Shown here in pieces: positions 34,916-42,848 of a DNA stretch of 64,000 nt. How positions within the stretch are numbered: position 1 is the first letter of the stretch; each line of letters begins with the position of its first letter. The notes below the pieces were generated by a model, which searched no databases, had not been told where the DNA came from, and saw only the letters and a list, made by a program, of their open reading frames with translations. The position numbers were made by a program, and so were the translations under genes. The DNA is from Cellulomonas xylanilytica (GTDB lineage Bacteria; Actinomycetota; Actinomycetes; Actinomycetales; Cellulomonadaceae), in the NCBI RefSeq assembly GCF_007989805.1, contig NZ_BJUB01000007.1, forward strand, positions 186,001 to 250,000, given 5' to 3'.

Positions 34916-36397
34916 GTGCCGACCTTCCAGCAGTTCCCGCTCCCGGACGCGGGCGAGGGCCTGACCGAGGCCGAGATCGTCGCCTGGCACGTGGCCGTCG
35001 GCGACACCGTCGAGGTCAACCAGACGATCGTCGAGATCGAGACCGCGAAGTCGCTCGTCGACCTGCCGAGCCCGTGGGCCGGCGTGGTGACGCGGCTGAT
35101 GGTCGAGCCCGGCCAGACCGTGGACGTCGGCACGCCGATCATCGAGGTCGACACCGACCCGCACGGCGAGGCACCCGCGGACGAGGCCCCGCCCGCCGCG
35201 GCCCCGCAGTCCGGCGGCGCGATCGAGCACGGCCACCACGGTGGGCACGACCGGCACGCGGGCGTGGAGCCCGGAGGCTCCGACGAGATCGAGGCGGCCC
35301 GCCCGGCCCGCGCACCGGAGCCGGCCGCCGAGCCCGCCGCGCGCGAGGCGGTGCTCGTCGGCTACGGGCTCGCGGAGCCGGCCGCCGGCCGCCGCGGCCG
35401 CACGCCGGACGGCTCGCCCGCTGCCACGTCGTCCGCACCCGTCGCGACACCGTCGGCACCCGCCGCCACCTCGTCGCAGCGCGAGGCCACCCGCCACGCG
35501 CTCGCCAAGCCGCCGGTCCGCAAGCTGGCCCGCGAGCTCGGCGTGGACCTCGACTCGGTCTCCCCGACGGGGCCGGGCGGCATCGTCACCCGCGAGGACG
35601 TGCTCGCGCGCGCTGCCCAGGCCGAGGCGCGCACGCTCGCCACCTACCCCGGCGACGACGCCCCGTGGCTGGCGAGCGGCACGGTGTCGTCCGACGGCCG
35701 CCAGACGCGCGTGCCGGTCAAGTCGGTGCGCAAGCGGACCGCCGAGGCGATGGTGACCAGCGCGTTCACCGCCCCCCACGTCACGGTCTTCCACACGGTC
35801 GACGTCACGAAGACGATGAAGCTGGTCGAGCGCCTGCGTGCCGACCGCGAGTTCGCCGACGTCCGCGTCACGCCGCTGCTCATCGCGGCCAAGGCTCTGA
35901 TGCTCGCCGTCCGCCGGCACCCGGAGATCAACGGGAGCTGGGACGAGGCCGCGCAGGAGATCGTCTACAAGCACTACATCAACCTCGGGATCGCGGCGGC
36001 GACCCCCCGCGGGCTCGTCGTACCCAACATGAAGGACGCGCACCGCCTGAACCTCAAGGACCTGGCGGGGGCGCTGGCGGACCTGACGTCGACCGCGCGA
36101 GCCGGCAAGACGTCCCCGTCGGACATGTCCGACGGCACCATCACGATCACGAACGTGGGCGTCTTCGGCATCGACACGGGCACGCCGATCATCAACCCGG
36201 GGGAAGCGGCGATCCTCGCGTTCGGTGCCATCCGCGAGCAGCCCTGGGTGCACAAGGGCAAGATCCGGATCCGGCACGTCACGCAGCTGGCGCTGAGCTT
36301 CGACCACCGGCTGGTGGACGGGGCGCTGGGCTCGCAGGTGCTGGCGGACGTCGCCCGGGTGCTGCACGACCCGTCGCACGGCCTCGTGTGGGGCTGA
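34916..36397 (+). CDS. dihydrolipoamide acyltransferase (E2)
   Basis: The 493-residue protein shows an N-terminal lipoyl domain with Lys45 in EIETAKSLVDL, then a long linker. A peripheral-subunit-binding domain follows (PPVRKLARELGVDLDSV...VTREDVL), then the C-terminal catalytic domain with SFDHRLVDGALG (the HxxxDG motif). The linker holds an unusual His cluster, IEHGHHGGHDRHAG (103-116), that might bind metal. GTG 34916 lies ten bases after TGAGGAG. E3 (lipoamide dehydrogenase) is not encoded here, so the complex must use one from elsewhere. Confidence 0.94.
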   Translation: MPTFQQFPLPDAGEGLTEAEIVAWHVAVGDTVEVNQTIVEIETAKSLVDLPSPWAGVVTRLMVEPGQTVDVGTPIIEVDTDPHGEAPADEAPPAAAPQSGGAIEHGHHGGHDRHAGVEPGGSDEIEAARPARAPEPAAEPAAREAVLVGYGLAEPAAGRRGRTPDGSPAATSSAPVATPSAPAATSSQREATRHALAKPPVRKLARELGVDLDSVSPTGPGGIVTREDVLARAAQAEARTLATYPGDDAPWLASGTVSSDGRQTRVPVKSVRKRTAEAMVTSAFTAPHVTVFHTVDVTKTMKLVERLRADREFADVRVTPLLIAAKALMLAVRRHPEINGSWDEAAQEIVYKHYINLGIAAATPRGLVVPNMKDAHRLNLKDLAGALADLTSTARAGKTSPSDMSDGTITITNVGVFGIDTGTPIINPGEAAILAFGAIREQPWVHKGKIRIRHVTQLALSFDHRLVDGALGSQVLADVARVLHDPSHGLVWG

Positions 36398-36424
36398 GCG
36401 TCCGTCGCGTGTGACACTCGCCCG

Positions 36425-36985
36425 ATGATCCGGACCCTGACCGAGCACGACGACCTCGAGCTCGAACGGGTCGGCTACGAGCGCGGCGACGTCCTGCGTC
36501 CGGTCACCGGCCGGCCGGACGCGCACCGGTACCGGGTGGACACCGCCAACCCGCTGGTGGTCGACGGGCTGGTGCTGCTGGAGGAGGACGCGGGCGTCCA
36601 CCGGTTCCTGGACACCAACCGCGTCCCGCTGACCGTGCGCGACCTGCGGCGGTTCCGGGTGCTGGTCAAGGTGTCCGACGCGCAGCCGACCGGCGTCGAG
36701 GTCACCGGCGTGCCGTCGCAGCCGCCGACCCCCGAGCTGGCCGACCTGCGCGACGACGCCCTCGACAACGACCTGGTCGACGGCGTCGACTTCGCCATCG
36801 GGACGACGGTCGCGCCCGAGGCGATCACGTTCGAGGAGGGCTTCGTCGTCGGCTACCGGGACGGCGGGACCACGAGCACCCTGTTCGCGTCGCGGTCGTT
36901 CGCGCAGGCGCGCGCGGTGTTCCTCGACGAGGCGTGCTGGCTCGGGGCGGAGCGCGGGCGCGGGCCGTACGTCGGGCGTGACTAG
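36425..36985 (+). CDS. protein of unknown function, possibly shortened by an in-frame TAG
   Basis: The 186-residue soluble protein begins MIRTLTEHDDLELERVGYE and has no recognised domain, signal or membrane helix. It ends at TAG 36983. The same frame then continues for 24 sense codons with strong third-position G/C bias to a second TAG at 37058, so the annotated end may be a nonsense mutation or a readthrough stop. It lies 27 bases after the E2 gene and may be cotranscribed with it. Confidence 0.7.
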   Translation: MIRTLTEHDDLELERVGYERGDVLRPVTGRPDAHRYRVDTANPLVVDGLVLLEEDAGVHRFLDTNRVPLTVRDLRRFRVLVKVSDAQPTGVEVTGVPSQPPTPELADLRDDALDNDLVDGVDFAIGTTVAPEAITFEEGFVVGYRDGGTTSTLFASRSFAQARAVFLDEACWLGAERGRGPYVGRD

Positions 36986-37060
36986 GCCGTCGGCACCGAG
37001 GGGTGGACGTCGGCGCAGGTCGTCGCGGCGTACGAGCGTCGGCTGCTCGAGGGCGCGTAG
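36986..37060 (+). other. possible C-terminal extension after an in-frame TAG
   Basis: The codons directly after TAG 36983-36985 read AVGTEGWTSAQVVAAYERRL and so on, then stop at TAG 37058-37060. All but one of the 24 codons end in G or C, as in real genes of this window, and the peptide looks like an amphipathic C-terminal helix. Either the preceding gene lost this tail by mutation, or the stop is read through. Confidence 0.45.
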
Positions 37061-37137
37061 GGACCGGACTCCACACCTGGGCGTCGAGCCGCGTTCTAGA
37101 GGGGTACGCACATCCCCGCGCAGCCCCGGAGGACCCC

Positions 37138-37692
37138 ATGGACGTCACCACCACGCACCACCGCCCCGCCCGCCGCCTCGTCGCCATCGGGGTCGTCGCG
37201 GCGGGCCTGTGCGTCGTCGGGACGGGGGTCGCGACCGCGGCGGCGCCCACGTCGGCCCTGTCCCGCTCGGTGACCGAGATCCTGCAGTCCGCGGGCGTGG
37301 ACTGGTCGTCGATGCCCGACGGGTACACGCCGCAGCAGTACGAGGCGTTCTGGGGAGCGGGGTACACGTCCGAGGACGTCGAGGAGCTCGGTGCGTTGTG
37401 GAACCTGGGCACCACCGAGACCAAGGCACGTGCCGGGCAGCTGATCCTCGACGGGCAGCCGGTGCCGGTGCCGGTGCCGCCCGGACCGGTCGTTGACGAG
37501 GGTGCGGTGCCCGTCACCGACGAGCAGTTCGCGGCGTTCTGGGACGCCGGCTACACCTCCGAGGACGTCGAGGCGCTCGGCGCGATCTGGAACAGCGACT
37601 TCGCGGAGACCAAGGCCCGTGCCGGGCAGATGCTCCTGGACGGGCAGACTCCTCCCGTGGCGCCCAGCGGGACGCCCGCCGGCCAGTCCTGA
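37138..37692 (+). CDS. secreted protein with two AFWxAGYT...TKARAGQ repeats
   Basis: The 184-residue product has an Arg-rich N-terminus, a hydrophobic segment (~14-35) ending in VATAAAP (signal peptide) and two ~47-residue repeats at about 64-111 and 127-174. Each repeat follows YxAFWxAGYTxEDVExLxx, then LW, a short variable loop, TKARAGQ, LLDGQ and PV. I know no named family for this repeat. ATG 37138 follows CCGGAGGA. It precedes an amidoligase gene by 37 bases and has a paralogue three genes on (39285). No LPxTG motif or other anchor is present, so it is probably released or wall-associated. Confidence 0.8.
   Translation: MDVTTTHHRPARRLVAIGVVAAGLCVVGTGVATAAAPTSALSRSVTEILQSAGVDWSSMPDGYTPQQYEAFWGAGYTSEDVEELGALWNLGTTETKARAGQLILDGQPVPVPVPPGPVVDEGAVPVTDEQFAAFWDAGYTSEDVEALGAIWNSDFAETKARAGQMLLDGQTPPVAPSGTPAGQS
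37327..37659 (+). repeat. two coding copies of the AFWxAGYT repeat
   Basis: The copies span about 37327-37470 and 37516-37659. They encode related ~47-residue units that share AFW-x-AGYTSEDVE, LW or IW, ETKARAGQ and LDGQ. Two further copies lie at 39603-39749 and 39789-39935 in the paralogous gene. ATGCCCGACGGGTACACG at 37312 recurs unchanged at 39591. Confidence 0.85.
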
Positions 37693-37729
37693 GCCCGTCG
37701 CCCGGCACGACCCTCGTGAGGAGAACGAC

Positions 37730-38749
37730 GTGGACGAGCTGACGCTGCGGACCGGGTTCGAGATCGAGCTGCTGGCCCCTGCCGGGTCGGACCGGCAGGT
37801 GCTGGCCGACGAGCTGGCCGCGCGCCTGGGCGGCCGGGTGCGGCGGTCCTTCCACACCGACTCCGAGCCGTCGGTCGTGCCGGGCGTCGGAGTGTTCCGG
37901 CACCTGTCGCCGGCGTTCGACGTGGTCGACGCGGACGGGCGTCCCGTGGCGCGGCTGGTCGACGACATCACGATCGAGGCCGACCTGCCGCGCGGGGCGC
38001 CCCGGCGGCGGGGCTGGTACCGGGTCCTGTGCGACGACGCCCGGCTGCTGCGGCTGATCGAGCGGCACGCCGACCCGGCCGCGCCGCTGGACACGGTGCT
38101 CGACCCGGTCGCGGCGCTGTTCGGGGTGCGCACCGACCTCGTCGGCTCCGCGGCGCGCGTCGACGACGCCTCGGGAGCCACGGTGGCCGTCGCCACGCCG
38201 CTCCCGGCGGGCCGGGAGCGCCCGTGCGAGATCATCACGCCTCCGATCGGGACGGACCACGCCGCGGCCCTGGAGCGGCTGCTGGTGCCGGCGCGCGAGC
38301 TGGGCTTCACCGTGCCGCAGGAGGCCGCCGTGCACCTGCACGTCGACGGTGCACCGTTCCGCCGGCCCGAGGCCTTCGCCAACGTCGTGCGGCTGTTCGG
38401 CCACTGGCGGTCCCAGCTGTGGGCGGCGCTCGGCACCAACCCGGCGTGCCGCCGGCTGGCGCCCCTGCCCGAGGCGCTGCTGGACCTCGTGGAGTCCACC
38501 GGCGACGCCCGGGAGCTCGCGACGGGGCTCACCAAGTACGCCGACGTCAACCTCGCGCAGCTGGTCACCGACACACCTGCGCGGGACACCCTCGAGGTGC
38601 GGATCCTGCCCGGAGCCATCGACGGGCCGGGCATCGTGGAGCGCGCCGCGCTGGTCGAGTCCCTGCTCGGCCGCTGCCTCGACCCGACCCCGCTGCCGCG
38701 CCCCACCGACCACGCGACCCTCGACGACCTCCTCGGGGTCCGACGGTGA
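37730..38749 (+). CDS. putative amidoligase (GCS/ATP-grasp-like COOH-NH2 ligase superfamily)
   Basis: The 339-residue soluble protein has the ordered motifs of the amidoligase family. They are TGFEIELLAP (8-17), EIITPPI (167-173), VHLHVDG (201-207), TKYADVNLAQL (268-278) and TLEVRILPGAIDGP (287-300). Such enzymes form amide or isopeptide bonds using ATP and are often encoded next to the protein or peptide they modify. GTG 37730 follows GAGGAG. Its stop overlaps the sigma-factor start, and it sits between two genes that encode the same repeat. Modification of those repeat proteins is a reasonable guess, but export would have to follow the reaction. Confidence 0.82.
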   Translation: MDELTLRTGFEIELLAPAGSDRQVLADELAARLGGRVRRSFHTDSEPSVVPGVGVFRHLSPAFDVVDADGRPVARLVDDITIEADLPRGAPRRRGWYRVLCDDARLLRLIERHADPAAPLDTVLDPVAALFGVRTDLVGSAARVDDASGATVAVATPLPAGRERPCEIITPPIGTDHAAALERLLVPARELGFTVPQEAAVHLHVDGAPFRRPEAFANVVRLFGHWRSQLWAALGTNPACRRLAPLPEALLDLVESTGDARELATGLTKYADVNLAQLVTDTPARDTLEVRILPGAIDGPGIVERAALVESLLGRCLDPTPLPRPTDHATLDDLLGVRR

Positions 38750-39288
38750 CCGCCGGCGTGGACAGCACGCCCGTCCCGGTGGTGGAGCCGGAGCTCGACC
38801 ACCTGGTCCGCGTCCACCTCGCGGGGCTGCTGCGGTACGCGACCGTCCTGACCGGCGACGGGCACACGGCCGCCGACCTGGTGCAGGAGGTGCTCCTGCG
38901 GGCGCACGTGCGCTGGAACCGGATCGCGCTCATGGCGCGGCCCGACCTGTACCTGAGGCGGATGGTCACCAACGAGCACCTCTCGTGGCGGCGCCGGTGG
39001 CACGTCCGCACCATCCGGCCGGCGGCCGACGAGGTCCTGGCCGCCCACGCCGACTCCCACGGCGACCACGCCCACGGGGTGGTCGAGGAGGACGCGATGT
39101 GGCGGCACCTCGAGGCGCTGCCCCCACGACAACGGACCGTGCTGGTCCTGCGGTACTACGAGGGCCTCAGCGACGCGGAGATCTCCGAGGTCCTGGGCAC
39201 CTCGCCGGCCACGGTCCGGTCCCACGCCAGCCGGGCGCTGGCCACCCTGCGCGACACCGACCTCACGACCCGAACGGAGCAGCGATGA
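38746..39288 (+). CDS. SigE-family RNA polymerase sigma factor
   Basis: The 180-residue protein contains region 2 (LVRVHLAGLLRYATVLTGD, then AADLVQEVLLRAHVRW) and region 4 (LPPRQRTVLVLRYYEGLSDAEISEVLGTSPATVRSHASRALATLR split by the usual loop). This is the compact SigE-type ECF sigma layout seen in actinobacteria. GTG 38746 overlaps the amidoligase stop (GTGA) and its stop overlaps the next gene's ATG. The next gene has the shape of a cognate anti-sigma factor. Confidence 0.9.
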   Translation: MTAGVDSTPVPVVEPELDHLVRVHLAGLLRYATVLTGDGHTAADLVQEVLLRAHVRWNRIALMARPDLYLRRMVTNEHLSWRRRWHVRTIRPAADEVLAAHADSHGDHAHGVVEEDAMWRHLEALPPRQRTVLVLRYYEGLSDAEISEVLGTSPATVRSHASRALATLRDTDLTTRTEQR

Positions 39289-39941
39289 GCACGAACCGGC
39301 CGCACGACGACGAGCTGGTCGCGCGGATCACCCGCGCGCTGCACTCGCGCGACGCCGACCAGCCCGACCCGGCCGTCGTCGCGGCCCGGATCCAGGCGGA
39401 GCTGGCCCACGTGCCCGACGTGCCGGTGCGCGTCCTCGCGCGGCGCGGTGGCCGGCTGGTCGCCGCGGGCGTCCTCACGTCGACGCTGGCCGTCGCCGGG
39501 GCGGGTGCAGCTGCTGCGGCGAACCCCTACTCCGACGTCGCCCGGGTGGTCGAGGGCGTCGCGCAGTCCGTCGGGCTGGAGTGGTCGGCGATGCCCGACG
39601 GGTACACGCGCGAGCAGTACGAGGCGTTCTGGGGCGCGGGCTACACCATCGACGACGTCGAGGCGCTCGCGGACCTGTGGCACCTCGACGCGACCGCGAC
39701 CAAGGCGCAGGCCGGGCAGCTCCTCCTGGACGGGCAGACGCCGCCGGTCGGACCGGGCGCGACCGCACCGGACGGCACCGGGTCGGACCAGAAGCAGGCC
39801 GCCTACGACGCGTTCTGGGAGGCGGGCTACACCGTCGAGGACCTCGAGACGCTCGCCGAGCTGTGGGGCACCGACCCGATGGAGACCAAGGCGCGAGCCG
39901 GTCAGCTGGTCCTCGACGGGGAGACGCTGCCGCTGGGCTGA
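39285..39941 (+). CDS. membrane protein with anti-sigma-like N-terminus and two extracellular AFWxAGYT repeats
   Basis: The 218-residue protein has a ~55-residue charged N-terminal helical segment (DDELVARITRALHSRD...AARIQAEL) and a single hydrophobic segment at ~57-79. Two repeats (~107-155 and 169-217) belong to the type found in the secreted protein at 37138. ATG 39285 overlaps the sigma stop. A short cytoplasmic domain, one membrane helix and a periplasmic sensor encoded right behind a sigma gene is the classic anti-sigma layout, so that role is inferred. No zinc HxxxCxxC motif is present. The C-terminal 40 bases overlap the convergent membrane-protein gene. Confidence 0.75.
   Translation: MSTNRPHDDELVARITRALHSRDADQPDPAVVAARIQAELAHVPDVPVRVLARRGGRLVAAGVLTSTLAVAGAGAAAAANPYSDVARVVEGVAQSVGLEWSAMPDGYTREQYEAFWGAGYTIDDVEALADLWHLDATATKAQAGQLLLDGQTPPVGPGATAPDGTGSDQKQAAYDAFWEAGYTVEDLETLAELWGTDPMETKARAGQLVLDGETLPLG
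39603..39935 (+). repeat. two more coding copies of the AFWxAGYT repeat
   Basis: The copies at 39603-39749 and 39789-39935 share the consensus AFW-x-AGYT-x-(E/D)D-(V/L)-E-x-L, (D/E)LW, TKA(R/Q)AGQ and LDG(Q/E). The first is closest to the first copy in the upstream gene at both protein and DNA level, which suggests duplication of the whole extracellular module. Confidence 0.85.
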
Positions 39942-40342
39942 GCCGTCGGGACGGTTGCGCGGCGTTCCACCAGCAGCGCCGCGACGCCGAGCACGATCGC
40001 GCCGATCTCCGAGATCGCGGACAGCCACACGGGGATGCCCACCCACTGCTCGTGCACGCCGAAGAAGCCGCCCGGCGTCGTCGAGATGACGAACGCCGCG
40101 AGCGTGGCGACGCCGAACGCGATCGCGCCCAGCAGCGGGAGCCAGTGCCGCCAGACGAGCACGAGGACGCCGAGCACGAGCCCGCCGACGCCGTTCAGCA
40201 GGAAGGCGGGCCCGACGACCTCGAGCATGTTCATGCCGTTCGCCCAGAGGTCCAGGTGGACCACGGCGGAGAGCATGACGCAGGCCGACAGGAGCGCCCG
40301 TAGGAGGTCGGAGCCGGCCTGCCACCCGGTACGCCAGCCCAT
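39902..40342 (-). CDS. four-helix membrane protein next to the Rieske gene
   Basis: The 146-residue protein has four hydrophobic helices with a conserved-looking SAVVHLDLWANGMNMLEVVGP after the first. This resembles small actinobacterial membrane proteins with a heme-like His pattern, but I do not assign a family. ATG 40342 lies two bases from the Rieske stop, so the two are cotranscribed. Its 3' end overlaps the repeat-protein gene on the other strand by 40 bases. Confidence 0.75.
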   Translation of the reverse strand: MGWRTGWQAGSDLLRALLSACVMLSAVVHLDLWANGMNMLEVVGPAFLLNGVGGLVLGVLVLVWRHWLPLLGAIAFGVATLAAFVISTTPGGFFGVHEQWVGIPVWLSAISEIGAIVLGVAALLVERRATVPTAQPSGSVSPSRTS

Positions 40343-40343
40343 G

Positions 40344-40805
40344 TCACGCCTTCCCGGCGAGCACGGCACCGTTGCTGACGTGCACGTCGAACTGCGCCAG
40401 CGGCGAGGGAGCGGGGCCGGACACGTTGGCGCCCGTCAGGTCGAACACCGAGCCGTGGCAGGGGCACCTCAGCTCGTCGCCCTCCGGCGCGACGGTGCAC
40501 TGCTGGTGCGTGCAGACCGCGGTCAGGGCGACCACGGTGCCCTTCTCGGGCTGCACCAGGATGATCGGCTGACCGTCGGCGAGCTTCGCGGACACGGCTC
40601 CCCCGACGGGGATGTCCGCCAGCTGCGCCAACGCCCCGCCGCTCTCGGCAGGTGCCTCGCTCGCCGGGGCCTCGGAGCCTCCGCACGCCGCGAGCACGCC
40701 CGCGGCGGCGACGCCCATGGTCACCAGCCCGGCCCGGACCAGCACCTCCCGCCTGTCCAGGCAGCCGGTGCAGGTGTGGGCGGTGCTCTGTGCTGTCGCG
40801 GACAT
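40344..40805 (-). CDS. Rieske [2Fe-2S] lipoprotein
   Basis: The 153-residue protein has a twin-arginine-like DRREVLVRAGLV leader, a lipobox ending at Cys41 (GVLAAC) and an Ala/Ser/Pro-rich spacer. The Rieske boxes are CTHQQC (98-103) and CPCHGS (114-119): ligands Cys98, His100, Cys114 and His117, disulfide Cys103-Cys116. It should be exported folded and lipid-anchored outside the membrane. It is separate from any bc1 complex genes, so its electron partner is unknown. Confidence 0.9.
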   Translation of the reverse strand: MSATAQSTAHTCTGCLDRREVLVRAGLVTMGVAAAGVLAACGGSEAPASEAPAESGGALAQLADIPVGGAVSAKLADGQPIILVQPEKGTVVALTAVCTHQQCTVAPEGDELRCPCHGSVFDLTGANVSGPAPSPLAQFDVHVSNGAVLAGKA

Positions 40806-40869
40806 CGGGGCCTCCGGATCGGTCCTGGTGGGGCTGACACCTCTGTCACGGCGTAGGGCCGGTCGAGGT

Positions 40870-42675
40870 TCAGTCGGCAGAAGGATGAATCTCGCCCGAC
40901 CTGGCCGGTGGTGCGTCCCGCGCGCGGTCCACGGCGGCCTCGTCGGCGACGATCGATGTCACGCCGGCCACGGCCGTGACCGAGGTGGCCGCCTGCGCGG
41001 GGGCCGCAGCCGCGGCGGCGTCGTCGTCGAACCGCCCCTGGATGCCGGACACGTTCCGCAGCGGCAGCTCGGGCAGCATGATCGTGAGGATCACGCCGAA
41101 CACCATGATGAACGCGGCCAGCAGGAGCACGGTGTCCACCGACTGCGCGAACCCGTCGAGGAACGGTGCCGCGAGCCGCGGGTCGAGGTTGTTGATGAAC
41201 GACGAGTCGTCCAGCGACGGCACCGTGCCGCCGCCCTGCAGCATGCCCAGCACGGGGGCGTTCGCGGGGTCGGCCACGACCGCCGGGTCGGCGACGGCCG
41301 CCTGGAACTCGGGCGTCGCCGAGGCGGTCCGGAACGCGGCCGCGATGTTGCCGCCGACCGTCGAGAACAGCACCGACAGGAACACGGCGGTCCCCAGGGT
41401 GCCGCCCATCTGCCGGAAGAACAGCGAGGAGGACGTCGCGACGCCCATGTCCCGGACCTCCACGGCGTTCTGCACGGCCAGCACCAGCGGCTGCATCGTG
41501 AAGCCCAGGCCCAGCCCGAACAGGATCGAGACCGCGAACACGTACGGCAGCGTGGTTCCCGGCTCCAGGCGCGAGAAGAACAGCGCGCCGAGGCCCATGA
41601 GGATGGTGCCGACGACGGGGAACGCCTTGTACCGGCCGGTCCGGGAGGTGGTCTGACCGGCGACGATCGAGCCCGTCATGATCCCGAGCGTGAACGGGAT
41701 GAGCGTCAGGCCGGCCTCGGTGGGTGACTGGCCCTTGACGATCTGCAGGTACAGCGGCAGCGTCGCCAGGCCGCCGAACATGCCCAGACCGATCACGGTG
41801 TTGGCGGCCGCGCCGACGGAGAACGTGCGGTTCCGGAAGAGCGAGAGCGGCAGGATCGCGTCGGCCTTGGCGTACCGCTCGGCCAGCAGGAACGCCGCGA
41901 CCCCGAGCACGCCGACGGCGTAGCAGGCGATCGAGCGCGGCGAGTCCCAGCCCCAGATGCGGCCCTGCTCGGCGACCACCAGCAACGGCACCAGCGCGAC
42001 GACGAGCGCGAGCGCGCCCGGGTAGTCGATCCGGTGCTGGACCCGCCGCAGCGGCGGCAGGTGCAGGACGCGCGCGACGACGACGATCGCGAGGATGCCG
42101 ATGGGCACGTTGATGAGGAAGACCCAGCGCCAGCCGGTGATGCCGAGGATGGTCTCGGCGCCGGCGAAGAACCCGCCGACCACGGGACCGAGGACCGACG
42201 CGGTGCCGAAGACGGCGAGGAAGTAGCCCTGGTACCGGGCACGCTCCCGGGGCGCGACGAGGTCACCGAGGATCGTGATCGCGAGCGCCATGAGGCCGCC
42301 CGCGCCGAGGCCCTGCACGCCCCGGTAGACCGCGAGCTGGTACATGGAGTCGGCGGTGCCGGACAGCAGCGAGCCCACCACGAAGATCGAGATCGAGATG
42401 AGGTACAGCGGCTTGCGGCCGTAGATGTCCGAGAGCTTGCCGTACAGCGGCGTCGAGATCGTCGCGGTCAGCAGGTACGCCGTGGTCACCCACGCCTGCA
42501 GCGACAGGCCGTGCAGGTCGTCGCCGATGGTCCGGATGGACGTCGCGACGATCGTCTGGTCGAGCGCCGCGAGGAACATGCCCAGCATGAGTCCGCCGAG
42601 GATCGTGAGGATCTCGCGGTGCGTCGGCGGCACGAACGTCTGCGGTGCGGTGGCGGTGCTGGGCTGTGAGGACAT
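40870..42675 (-). CDS. MFS drug exporter, DHA2 (EmrB/QacA) type
   Basis: The 601-residue protein has 14 predicted helices. The DHA2 motifs are MLGMFLAALDQTIVATSI at helix 1, GKLSDIYGRKPLYL (motif A) and GTASVLGPVVGGFFAG (motif C). It should export hydrophobic drugs by proton antiport. ATG 42675 is preferred over an in-frame start at 42765. An 18-bp inverted repeat lies 28 bases upstream, but no regulator gene is adjacent. Confidence 0.92.
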   Translation of the reverse strand: MSSQPSTATAPQTFVPPTHREILTILGGLMLGMFLAALDQTIVATSIRTIGDDLHGLSLQAWVTTAYLLTATISTPLYGKLSDIYGRKPLYLISISIFVVGSLLSGTADSMYQLAVYRGVQGLGAGGLMALAITILGDLVAPRERARYQGYFLAVFGTASVLGPVVGGFFAGAETILGITGWRWVFLINVPIGILAIVVVARVLHLPPLRRVQHRIDYPGALALVVALVPLLVVAEQGRIWGWDSPRSIACYAVGVLGVAAFLLAERYAKADAILPLSLFRNRTFSVGAAANTVIGLGMFGGLATLPLYLQIVKGQSPTEAGLTLIPFTLGIMTGSIVAGQTTSRTGRYKAFPVVGTILMGLGALFFSRLEPGTTLPYVFAVSILFGLGLGFTMQPLVLAVQNAVEVRDMGVATSSSLFFRQMGGTLGTAVFLSVLFSTVGGNIAAAFRTASATPEFQAAVADPAVVADPANAPVLGMLQGGGTVPSLDDSSFINNLDPRLAAPFLDGFAQSVDTVLLLAAFIMVFGVILTIMLPELPLRNVSGIQGRFDDDAAAAAAPAQAATSVTAVAGVTSIVADEAAVDRARDAPPARSGEIHPSAD

Positions 42676-42702
42676 CGGACCTTCTCCGCCGGAATTGATT
42701 GC

Positions 42703-42720
42703 GCAGGACAACCATCCTGC
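42703..42720. promoter_or_regulatory. candidate operator of the MFS exporter
   Basis: GCAGGA-CAACCA-TCCTGC is a perfect 6-6-6 inverted repeat between the divergent MFS and copper-cluster genes. Its size and place fit a TetR or MarR site. Confidence 0.5.
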
Positions 42721-42848
42721 ACGAGTTCCGCAACAACGGTGCACCCGCGACGTGTTCCCCACCACAGGGGCCCGTCCACGTGCCCGGCCAGTGGATAAAC
42801 GCTTCAGCAGGGCGGACGTCGGCCGTCCCCGAGGTCTACCGTGTCGGG

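Noticed and set aside
36425..36985. Fourth subunit of the dehydrogenase complex
   Set aside because: The protein shows no lipoyl, flavin or E3 motif. Proximity alone does not support it.
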